A DNA stretch of 64,000 nucleotides. Source: Hypericum androsaemum. Taxonomy: Eukaryota > Streptophyta > Magnoliopsida > Malpighiales > Hypericaceae. This document shows positions 36,470 to 46,497 of the stretch, in pieces. A program made the translations under genes and the position numbers. The notes under the pieces are model-generated. The model was not told the DNA's origin. It did no database searches and saw nothing but the letters and a program-made list of their open reading frames with translations. Each line of letters opens with the position of its first letter. The first letter of the stretch is position 1. Location of the stretch: assembly GCA_963995505.1 (NCBI GenBank), contig OZ023180.1, positions 15,638,689 through 15,702,688 of the forward strand, read 5' to 3'.

Positions 36470-39400
36470 GGTACTTTGAGAAAAATAGATTTTAACATTT
36501 TTATTCTGAAGGAAACGGCGTGAACAGTCAAACTGTATTTCTATAATAAAAAATCTCAATGAGTTGTAGAAGGTTAGTTTCAGATTTTGATAAACTTTTT
36601 AGTGCGTATATTCTAATTATTCCAATTGTACGCATGTACGCCTACACACAACGACTCGTCCCAATTCTACGGGTTCTGATTCGGTGGGGACAAGAGTTGT
36701 CCCTACTGAAATGAATCCAGTCATTATACTTATAGACACGGTTTTAAATGACTGTCAGATTTGTAGATACGATTTTTAATAAAATTTGATGGTCTAAACG
36801 AAATCTCCTCCGTAGAGACGACTTTTATGTTGTTCCCACTCAATCCAAAATTCAATTCTACGCTCCTAGAAACAGTAAATCATCAAATTCCATAAACCAA
36901 AATGGGTATTTCTCTGCCTGTCCCCAAACTTGACTTGGGCATCAACTTTTTCGCCCATGATGAGGCTCCTCACTGATCCATTATGGCAAGAAAACGGGGG
37001 AAACAAGGTAGGTCACGGATTATTAATACGGGCCACCCTTACTTTATAGGTCTAGAACTACCTGTCCTTCAATTTTACGTACTGTGACCAGCATTAATAT
37101 TACTACAGTTATTTAACTGTTCATTCAATATTTATTGTTAATACCTCGTAATATTCGGATACTCACTGAGCAGGTTAATTCAGATTCGAATCAGGAAAAA
37201 AATTTGAATGTTAAAAAATTCTCAAAATGTTATATTCTAATGGCTTGAATTGGAAACAGACTGATTAACCGGTGACCAATACTTGACATCACCTTTAAGG
37301 CCACTGCCTCATTTTTGCATTTGGAACTCTAATCAGTTTACTTCCTGGTTCTTAGAGTCTCCTGAATCTGTTAGCAATTAAAGAAATAGCCCAAGTGAAC
37401 CTTTCAAAATAAAAGATAAACCCACTTGAATATAATTAAGGGCACTTGACGAACTTTTTGAAAACTGGGAGAGAATGTTTCCTTTTTTTTTAGAATGAGA
37501 TAATGGTTCATTGGGAATTGAAAATTGAAAATTTGCGTCGACTTCAACCAATGCAACTTAGGCTACCCACGAGAACAACTCATCCCAACTTAGGTTACGA
37601 AATAAATAATTAATTTATCACTCATCTATACCTAACTCAACCCAATTAAATATTTGATACTTATAATAACAACTCATCCTAACTTAGGTCACATAATAAA
37701 CAATTAATTTCTCTCTCGTCTACAAACATGTATTAGTTATACAAATTTTCAAAGAAAATTAAAAAATAAGTTATATACCCTTTAAAAATATTAGGCTCAA
37801 TTTATAAGGAATTTAAAAATACAAATTTTCATATTTTTATAAAATAATATTATACTAAATGTAACTAAACAAGATTAAAAAACAACAACAAAAATTACCG
37901 CTCGCGGCCGACCGCTCTGGGCCGCCCCAAATTAAGCAATTTCTTTTTTTAAAATTTTTTTCTGACATGGGTGGGTCGCGACCCACCCCGTTGTGGATAG
38001 CCATATATCTTAATTGCAAGTTTTCAATGGCCTATCATTACCAAGGAGGGAAGGAATGTCTACCTCGATTAGCTTCCTACAAATAAAGAGTGACTTATCA
38101 CTATTCACGATGCACACTTACACTTGGATACGCTGTTTTGGAAATGAATCCTGCCAAACTTTTTATTTTATAATTATTTGACTAATTAATTTATATTTGA
38201 ACTGAGTCGTTAAATCGGATCATAGAATATGATAAAAAATTTCTTATATACCTTTGACAGAGTTGCATTTCTAAATTTTAAAAATCTAAATTTCTGGTTA
38301 AACTAAAACTACAAGAGACTACTTCTCACCTTACCTCACCAATTAGAAGGGAGGGGCCTCACCAATTTAGAACTTTTCTCTGCGCGGCAACGTCCATATC
38401 GATTTGGACAGGACGGTACTAAACAAAATGCTGTCTGACGTGCTCTATATAGAACTATCACGTGTAATCTTTGGATCCATCGGAATAGTATAATCTTTAA
38501 TGAGATCAAGAGTAATCGAAACTTTTCTAATATTCCGTCCTCTATCATGTTCATGAGTATTTAACTTGGTCTAATTCTATTACCGTACTGTGTAACTAGG
38601 ACTTGCTTATGTACCTAGATTCTCTAAGGTGATGAGCATCGAGGTGATGCCCTAGGTTTGATGTATAGCGGGTGGACTTGCGTAAGTTTTCTATTGGATT
38701 TTGTTGTGACAGCAATTTAATGGGGCATGTAACTGCAATATTGTATCAGCATGAGGGAATTTAACGCACGGGAAATGAATATGCAAATATGTATATTTTG
38801 GCGGAATAAAATTTACTTATATAAAAAGAACTTCTGTAAGGGAGAGAGTAAAATTTTATAGAAAATTGATTCTGAAGGTTTCATATATAAAATAAAGCGT
38901 TTCTACGTTGAAATTTAGAAAAAAAAATGTTTTAATTCATTTTCAACTCTGTATATCATTGCTTTCGCCCAAAAGAAACTACATTTTTTTTCCCAATAGA
39001 AGAAACTAACCGGCGAATGCGAACCTAAGCCATAATGACGATCTACGCAAGATCTTCACTCTTGCTAAGAGCATATTCCCACAATACCAACTTAAAATAT
39101 GTCCAAGCTGAAGCCAAATAACAAGTGCTAGGTGGGGCCTGACATTAGAAATGGCAAGATTCTTCATTATCTTCAGCAAAAGGCAAAAGAAAGAGTAACC
39201 TCACCACAAGAAATGTCCACCTACCGTTCTCACCTATGGTTAAAATAACTCGTCGGTTGTGGACATTAGGCCAGTGATGGGTATCACCCATCTACTTAAG
39301 TTGAGAAGATGCCTCGTCTCAAATAAGGCTAAATAGGGTCAAAAAGTTTCACTTGAACAAAAAAACAAGAGTAGATGATACAAGTAAAGAGAAAGATGCC

Positions 39401-40062
39401 GATGAGTTGTTGTAAATTAACTAAGATGTCTAAAGTTCGACCCATTAAGCACGCATTAATGTTAAATACTTGTTGGAGCTGTTGGGAGAGCTCTGCCATC
39501 TTTCAAAAGACCTACCCGAAATCTATATTAGTCGACCGAGTAACTAGATGATGATGCAAAAAAAAAAAGGATCTGATGAAGAGGGAGAGTAGGAAACGGG
39601 TCAAGTTTATTCCATAGAGTTTCTAGAGTTCCATCAGTACATAGTATAGACAGAGGTGGGTAGGAAAATACAGTACAAAAAGAAGAAAAAAGAGTGAGAT
39701 CTAGTAAATTTCTGTACCCAGATTAAGATGCACTGACCTAATTGACCAAAAGCCTAAATATCCTACACTGCCCCTGTTTCCTTCCCTTCCCATCCAAGAT
39801 GATCCGTTAGACAAAGGTTTTACTTATTTGTGCTGTAACTAATACCCCCGTTATGGTACAGACCATTAGTCTACACATCTTTGATAAATCCCCCCTACTC
39901 GTTTCTCTACAAGTTCAAACAAGGGTGACGGAAAATCGAAACACTACCATCCCCCGTCGGAACTAGAACTAGAACTAACTCCTGCGACTTCTAAATTCCT
40001 AAGCTCAAGATGACACTGGGAATTAGCAGGAATATCAGTCCCTACAGAAATACTAGCATCTT
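36470..40062. other. Intergenic, 3' flank of KRP gene
   Basis: No gene recognised in about 3.6 kb. A direct repeat of about 40 bp (CAACTCATCC-AACTTAGG) is at about 37575 and 37670. A perfect 20-bp palindrome is at 37969-37988. The last 300-400 bases before 40063 may be the KRP 3' UTR. Confidence 0.5.
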
Positions 40063-42012
40063 CTAAGGATCCACCTTCTCCCATTCAAAACTACCCGGGA
40101 GTGGCTTCTCCTCGAGAGGGTCAAAGTTGTACCTGCCGAAAACAAATTTCAGGTTACTATTTCCGAGAAAAACCAAAAGCTAGCAGAAGAAAGAGACCAA
40201 GTGTAGAATATCTACTTCTGAATAAATGCCTGCCGCTGCTCTTCTTCAGACTTAGCAAAGAACCCATCCAAGACCCCGGTTGAAGGTATGCCTCTTCGGC
40301 TTTGCGATCTCCTTTCAGCATCAGTTGAGCTCGTCGGCCTCGTAGTAGAACCAGGTGTCTGTATAGACTCTGGATCCCTTACCAAGTTGGAAGGGGTGGA
40401 TTCCCTTGTGCTCCTGCACAATGAAGATGCAATAAACACGACATTGAGGATGACAAATCCAATGCATATCACCACTATAATTGGCAAAGATAAAGCAAGG
40501 ACAAGAAGCACCCGAGATTCATCCAAGTAAAATAAACATCAGAAAATGACATGTGAAGAGAAGTGAGAATACATCAAATTTAAAACTTCAGTACTAGATA
40601 AAGAAGAAGTGAACTTTTTCCAGTATCATAAACCAAAACCAGTCCAGACAGCATCCCTCCAATTTACAAAGGTGACCGTAACAGCCTAATCATACCATCA
40701 CAGGTAAATCTAAAGCACAAAAAAGGCCAAACTAGGATGACTGAATATTCATGACAAAAAAGTTATTCACATCAGGAAAATTCTTTTCCATACACCCTTG
40801 ATCTCCGAGAAAAATATCCCAAAACACTATGGAAAAATGTTTTTTTCATCCATTGCTCTTCAGCAAAAATCACACGCCTTCTTCTCTCATCACCAGATAG
40901 CACAAACACCATGACAGAGTACGGGAAAAGAATAATGGGAATTAAGAAAGCTACAATATCCAATGTACTTTGATATATCATTTGGCTCAACTGATTCTCA
41001 TGAAGGAGCTCATGCACAAACATAGTGAGACAGAAAACACGGAAACAGAAGCAAACACCATTGTAAGAGAGAGGACATCATAATCACTTAATTAACATCA
41101 GTTCAATCGAAAACATCATGCTGTCGATAAAGCTCAAGAGCTTGTCACTCCCACTTGTGCAATACTGTTTACATCAAGAGCAACAAAATTGCCTGCAAAT
41201 GATATGGTCCACATGCATAGCTAAAAGACATATTGATGCCTGAAACCCAGTAACAGTTTTTGAACACCGACACTAGGATATCATATCTCCACGAGCACAA
41301 CAAAGTGAAATTGAAACCCATAAGTGCACAATACTAAGCACGGGGACGCCATCAAAATTGGTTTTGGGGACACATCTTTATGAAAAGATCATAAATAGTT
41401 CCGACCGAGCTCCATAATTAACCGATCCATTTGTACCAAATTATGCAATTAAGGTCTCAACGGTTCGTCCCAGAAATAATAGGTATGGTTAGGTTCACAT
41501 GCAACCCCCGGAAAGGAAAGAAAAACAAAACAAAAATCATTTTCTAACAAAGGAAAAGAGGAAAGTTGAATTGTAACGGACAATTGAAAGGGAATTAAAA
41601 AAAGAGGGGAAACGCCCGAAATTAAAAAACCCTAATTCTGACAGACCAAAAATGAAGAAACAAAGTAAAGAAAAATTTGGAGAGAGAAAAACCTTCACCT
41701 CTCTCTAGAGTCAATCTCCAAGCAATTCTCCCCAAACGAAGCCTCAGCCCCCAAATCTTCCTCTGGGCCATCACCCTCCCGGTTCGCCTCTTCCTCCTCT
41801 CTCCCTTCCACCCGGCCTGGCCCCCGCGGCCTGGGCGCGGGCTTCTCAACCCGGTTAGTTCCGGGGGCGTCCTTGGGGCGGCGACTGCGGAGGAGGTAGG
41901 GTGGGGAGCGGCGCTGGAGGGCGAGGGTCTTGGCGCGTGTGCGGACACCCAAGGTCATGTCCACCACCGCCACGTCGCCTGTCGTTTTGGACTTCCTCAT
42001 GTACTTTCCCAT
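40063..42012 (-). CDS. KRP: KRP/ICK cyclin-dependent kinase inhibitor, 3 exons
   Basis: Nuclear inhibitor of CDKA-cyclin D complexes that restrains the cell cycle and promotes endoreduplication. Exons: 42012-41699, 40413-40216, 40132-40063. GT-AG introns; 193 aa. The N-terminus MGKYMRKSK followed by LGVRTRAKTLALQR is the conserved N-terminal motif of the KRP3/4/5-type group. The middle is Pro/Arg/Glu-rich and poorly conserved. Exon 2 holds STRESTP and the TPGSTTRPTSS motif. The C-terminus has the CDK/cyclin-binding Kip-like box: FFAKSEEEQRQAFIQKYNFD, then PLPGSFEWEKVDP to the stop. The exact paralogue number cannot be assigned by eye. Intron 1 is 1.3 kb; an open frame inside it (about 40772-41023) is not supported as a gene. 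Confidence 0.95.
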
Positions 42013-42844
42013 CCCCGAAACCGCAACCGAAAGAAGCGTGAGATTGCTTCTGTTATTTTTTTTTTAAAAAAAAATATTTACCCGAGGCGAGCCAGAGAGG
42101 GAGCTGGTTTTCTGGGTCGGGGTGGTGGTTTTAGCAGTTGTTCGTTGGAGAGAGAGAGAGAGAGAGAGAGAGGTGCGTTTAACGAATGGAAATTGTACTT
42201 GCAAGCGCCTCCACTTTTCACTATACTCTCCACTTGTTTCAATTTCTCTTCCACTACTTTCTCTTTTTTGCTTTTTTCAACATTTTAAAAAATACGATCC
42301 GACTGATCATATATCGACCATCTGGGCGTACCAAATTTGGGATTGGTACACCCACCTTGCAAACCGTCTGAAATATGATAGGACCAGGTGGTTCAACATA
42401 ATTTTTTAACTTTCACCGATAGGTATGACCAGATTTTATTTGAAATCAACATAAAATAAATGAAAAAATCGTATCACAAGCTGGATTTCCCAAATCAACA
42501 AAGAAATGTAGACGAGAGATGAAATAAATTGGACGGAATACGAATTTTGAAATATATACTTAGACTATATATTAGTAAAAAAATCAAAAATAAAAGTCCA
42601 ATCCGGCTGGCAAATCGACCAATCAAATTTGTCGACCTAGAGGATTGGAGAAATACCGAATCAGCCTCCAAACTATTTTTAAAAACTTTTCTTTTTTAAG
42701 GGATGTTCTCATTTCGATGTATCCGTCTAATCTTCTTGGTACATACTTGTGTAATTTTAAATACATTTTAGTGTGTCGGATAAAAATTGAGGAAAATAGT
42801 ACATAATTTGATAAAATTGATACAAGGTTAGTGAGGATGGGATC
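42013..42844. other. KRP upstream region
   Basis: 5' flank of the KRP gene. A (GA)n microsatellite at 42148-42172 lies about 140 bp upstream of the start codon, probably in the 5' UTR or promoter. The remainder, to the MITE at 42845, shows no gene. Confidence 0.55.
42148..42172. repeat. (GA)n microsatellite
   Basis: Twelve GA repeats in the KRP 5' flank. GA/CT tracts are common in plant core promoters and 5' UTRs; function here is not shown. Confidence 0.9.
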
Positions 42845-43219
42845 GGATTTGGTCCTGGAGGCCAAATCCAGCACGGTGCTGGAGGATTTTTATTGAAGAA
42901 TACGCGAGAACTATTTTGAAAAAATATAGAAATACGGGGGTACAAAATAAAAAAAGCTCACAACTATTGAATCATAACTGGGTAAACTATTGAATCGTAA
43001 CTGAGTAAACTATTGAATCGTAACTGAGTAAACTATTGAATCGTAACTGTGTAACTGGGACGGACCCCGATTTATTCGGGACGGGAAAAAATAGACCATT
43101 GAATCATAACTAGGTAGACCATTGAATCATAATTAAGTGAACCATTGAATCATAATTAAGTGAACCATTGAATCGTCCAGGACGGTCCTGGTTGAATTTG
43201 GCCTTCCAGGACCAAATCC
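42845..43219. mobile_element. MITE-like inverted-repeat element
   Basis: GGATTTGGTCCTGGAGGCCA at the left end (42845) faces TGGCCTTCCAGGACCAAATCC at the right end (about 43199-43219). The inverted ends are about 27 bp with one or two changes. The interior is a 23-bp minisatellite. I see no unambiguous target duplication, so the superfamily is open. Confidence 0.65.
42959..43172. repeat. 23-bp minisatellite inside the MITE
   Basis: Unit GTAAACTATTGAATCGTAAC plus TGA, with about four good copies on the left. After a break at about 43050-43090 come about four diverged copies (ACCATTGAATCATAATTAAG). Confidence 0.85.
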
Positions 43220-44004
43220 GCTCCAAGTGAGAATATGTAATTTTATTAGATAACGAAATACTAATATAAAATAATTTGATAGCTTTATTTGGATAAAAAG
43301 GTGAAATGAAATTATTGTATTTAAAATCAACTAATTAGTAATAACGAGCAAGAAAATATGTTATCTAACCCATTTTGGAGTAATGATTTGAGAGTAAAGA
43401 GAATTACCACAGTTCTTTTATTATCATACCTTACCTCATTTACAAACACTTTTAACAAAAAAGAATGAGTTTTCTTCTTCCAATTTTAAAGGGTGCCGAT
43501 TTTTTTATAAGGTGGTACATCAAATTGAATTTATGTTGGAAGTCTAGAAAAATATTTCTGGCTACTCTGTGGTGAATTTTTTTTAATTTTTTTTGTATCC
43601 CGACAACATCGATGAGTATAATTGATTGTTTTTTGAAGATTAGTATAGTCGATTGCTAGTGTCAAACTTTTTGGTATGTAATTCCACATTATTCTGAACA
43701 TTAATTTTTTACAACTAATTTTAGTAGAGATGGGTTTAGCAATTGGTAGGATGTGTTTTGTGATATAAGTTAACATAGTTAGATTCGGTGTTGCTGGGGG
43801 CTAGCAGAATAGTGCTGCTGGTGATTAATAATAGTATACAGTTATTAATAATGATACAGCTCAGATTAACAATGGTACAACTGAGACTAATAATTGTACA
43901 AAAAGCGACTAATAATGATATACAACGCAGCTAACAATGATATACCATGCGTCTAATAATGATACAACTGTATTATATAATTGTGCAACACACGATATAC
44001 ACTC
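43220..44004. repeat. AT-rich spacer grading into degenerate GTACAAC array
   Basis: No gene at 43220-43790. From about 43792 to 43999 the words AATAATGATACAAC, CTAACAATGATATACC and AACAATGGTACAAC recur about every 25 bases. The array continues after 46498, so the LTR element 44005-46492 is inserted into it; CACTC at 44000-44004 is the left target duplication. Confidence 0.65.
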
Positions 44005-46492
44005 TGTTGGGATGGCGAGAAATAGGAAAGACTTATTTCCTATTCCTATTCCTATTCTGACTAAATTCTGGACTCCTAATTAGACCTAGATAGATTATTT
44101 ATACACCAAGGGTTTGTCTCTATATAAAGACATGTTACCCTAAGGTTTTATATAGCTTTGTGACTCGGATCCATCAATAAAAGTTCTCCTTTCTCACCGT
44201 GGACGTAGGCATTAGGCCGAACCACGTAATTCTCTTGTTCCGTGTTCTTTGCGCGATATTGTTCTCTAGTTGCTGAATTCTTAACAATTGGTATCAAGAG
44301 CTTGGGTTGGAGGATGACGGACGGCGCGAAGTTTGCTCTTGTGAAATTCGATGGTTCTTCGAATTTCGGGTTATGGCAAAGGCGTGTCAAGGATCTCCTC
44401 GTGCAACAAGGGATGGTCATCGCGCTCTCGGAGAAGAAGCCCGAGAAGATGGAGGAGCAAGAGTGGAAGGAGATGGGGGCCAAGGCGGTGGCGACAATTC
44501 GCTTGTGCTTGGCGGATGATGTGATGTATCACGTCATGGATGAGGAGTCACCAGCTGAGGTATGGAAGAAATTGGAGGCAAGGTATATGTCTAAGTCTTT
44601 GTCGAACAAGCTTTATCTTAAGCAAAGATTGTACGGGCTCAAGATGAATGAGGGCTCGGATTTGAGCCAACACATTAATAGTTTCAGTCAACTTGTGAGT
44701 GACTTGAGAAAGGTTGATGTGAAGTTCGAGGAAGAAGACAAGGCATTGTTGCTGCTGAATTCTTTACCTGGCTCCTACGAAAATTTGGTTACAACTCTAA
44801 CTTGGGGGAAGGAATCCCTGGTGTTGGAAGATATCACAAGTGCTCTGCTAGGGTTTCATCAAAGAAGGAAAATTGACGATGAACAAGCGGAAGGGCTAGT
44901 TGTGAGGGGTAGCCATGGTGATCGTAGTGGGGCAAAAGATAGGAAGGGATCCAAGTCGTGGTCAAGGAGGTTTAAGGGAAATTGCCTCGAGTGCGGAGAA
45001 AAAGGGCACGTGAAGAAGGATTGTCCAAAAAGAACTCGGGATCGCGAGGAAAAAGGATCAGGTTCCGTGAATGTGGCCTCACATTCGGACGGGTCGGATG
45101 GTGATCTCCTTTCTGTTTTGTCAAGTCCAAAGCATTCTGTTTCCTGGATTTTGGATAGCGCTTGCTCTTTCCACATGACGCCCAAGAGAGGGTGGTTCGA
45201 CACCTACAAGTTCGTTGATTCAAGTATAGTGACTATGGGTGATGGTTCTACTTGTAGAATTGCTGGCATAGGTGATATCCGAATTAAGATGTGGGATGGT
45301 GTTGAGAGAAAATTGTGTGGGGTTAGGCATGTTCCAAAGTTGGAGAGGAATTTGATCTCGTTAGGAGCCTTGGATTATAGTGGGTACAACTATAATGTTG
45401 TAGGCGGGCTAATGGAGGTGGAGAAGGATGCTGTGGTGGTGATGAAGGGTGAAAGGAATGCTAGAAACACCTACAGGTTAGTGGGGAACACGGTTATAGG
45501 TGGAGTCACCTCGTTGGGTTCTGATAGAGGGGAGAAAAGCTCTTGTGTGATGGAGCAAAAGCTTGACATGAATGGTTTGAGTAGAGTTGAGATTCGCAAA
45601 GATAAAGTTAGCAAGTTCCCGCTATGGTTGTCTAAAAGGACGTGCACGTCAAAGGTGTTGGGTAGGTTTTGCATGGGAAATGCGAAGCCATTGGTAGCAC
45701 CACGGGCGAATCAGGTATCTCACTCAAGGCCGAACGGTGGAGTTCGTGGCATGTCGAGAGTTCTACTTGGTGGAACAAAAGGTTGCCTTTTGTATGCTAT
45801 GGCATGCAGCATTGGTATGAGGCAAGAAGGTCCAGCGGAGAAGCAGTTCGAGGTTGCGGAGCATGGGGTTGACCGAAAAATAGAGAGCGCATCTATTGGT
45901 CACAAGTTTGCTTCAGCAGGTGGACTTGCTAGTTGGAGTTCGATGGAGGTTGGAGAGAATAGGCCAAGCAAGCTCAGAAGCTCGAGCTTGGGGGCTGGCT
46001 CCAAGTGATTGAACAAAAGGTGAAGAGAAAGTTGAGATGGTCTTATTGATGCAGTTATCTATGGTCCGAGATGGAGTCGGTGGAGTTGGATTGGTTTTGC
46101 AAGATCTTATGGTTCTTCATGGGGCGGTGTTTTGTCAAGGTGGAGTTTGTTGAAGTTCGGGTGGAGCTTCATGGTTCTTCCACGAGATGATTTCTCGCCA
46201 AGGTGGAGATTGTTGGGATGGCGAGAAATAGAAAAGACTTATTTCCTATTCCTATTCCTATTCTAACTAGATTCTGGACTACTAATTAGACCTAGATAAG
46301 TTATTTGTACACCAAGGGTTTGTCTCTATATAAAGACATGTTACCCTAAGGTTTTATATAGCTTTGTGACTCGGATCCATCAATAAAAATTCTCCTTTCT
46401 CACCGTGGACGTAGGCATTATGCCGAACCACGTAATTCTCTTGTTCCGTGTTCTTTGCGCGATCTTGTTCTCTAGTTGCTGAATTCTTAACA
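44005..46492 (+). mobile_element. Gag-only copia-type LTR element, copy 2 (intact frame)
   Basis: 5' LTR at 44005-44286 and 3' LTR at 46211-46492, each 282 bp, TGTTGGGA...TTAACA. The 5-bp duplication CACTC is at 44000-44004 and 46493-46497. By eye the LTRs differ at about ten positions. The primer-binding site TTGGTATCAAGAGC (one base longer than the usual TGGTATCAGAGC) begins at 44288. The polypurine-like AAGGTGGAGAT abuts the 3' LTR at 46200-46210. LTR TATA box CTATATAAAG near 44121 and polyadenylation-type CAATAAAAG near 44175. The internal region has one reading frame and no integrase, RT or RNase H, so movement would need proteins in trans, like TR-GAG elements. Confidence 0.93.
44314..46008 (+). 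CDS. Gag with protease-like segment, 564 aa, open
   Basis: Start MTDGAKFALVKFDGSSNFGL lies just after the primer-binding site. Residues about 1-200 are the copia Gag (UBN2-type) domain: LWQRRVKDLLVQQG, AEVWKKLEARYMSK, EEEDKALLLLNSLPGSYENL. A CCHC knuckle CLECGEKGHVKKDC (about 226-239) follows a basic stretch. WILDSACSFHM (about 290) marks the retropepsin-type site as found in the Tnt1-94-like clade, then GIGDIRIKMWDG and LCGVRHVPKLERNLISLGAL. The frame then passes the start of the Gag-pre-integrase region (NTYRLVG). It continues about 180 codons into sequence I cannot assign, ending SSSLGAGSK. The first copy keeps this tail in recognisable form, so it is part of the family and not a random junction. 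Confidence 0.85.
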   Translation: MTDGAKFALVKFDGSSNFGLWQRRVKDLLVQQGMVIALSEKKPEKMEEQEWKEMGAKAVATIRLCLADDVMYHVMDEESPAEVWKKLEARYMSKSLSNKLYLKQRLYGLKMNEGSDLSQHINSFSQLVSDLRKVDVKFEEEDKALLLLNSLPGSYENLVTTLTWGKESLVLEDITSALLGFHQRRKIDDEQAEGLVVRGSHGDRSGAKDRKGSKSWSRRFKGNCLECGEKGHVKKDCPKRTRDREEKGSGSVNVASHSDGSDGDLLSVLSSPKHSVSWILDSACSFHMTPKRGWFDTYKFVDSSIVTMGDGSTCRIAGIGDIRIKMWDGVERKLCGVRHVPKLERNLISLGALDYSGYNYNVVGGLMEVEKDAVVVMKGERNARNTYRLVGNTVIGGVTSLGSDRGEKSSCVMEQKLDMNGLSRVEIRKDKVSKFPLWLSKRTCTSKVLGRFCMGNAKPLVAPRANQVSHSRPNGGVRGMSRVLLGGTKGCLLYAMACSIGMRQEGPAEKQFEVAEHGVDRKIESASIGHKFASAGGLASWSSMEVGENRPSKLRSSSLGAGSK

Positions 46493-46497
46493 CACTC

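Noticed and set aside
40772..41023. 83-codon minus-strand frame in KRP intron 1
   Set aside because: Lies fully inside an intron, matches no family I know and has no support beyond being open.
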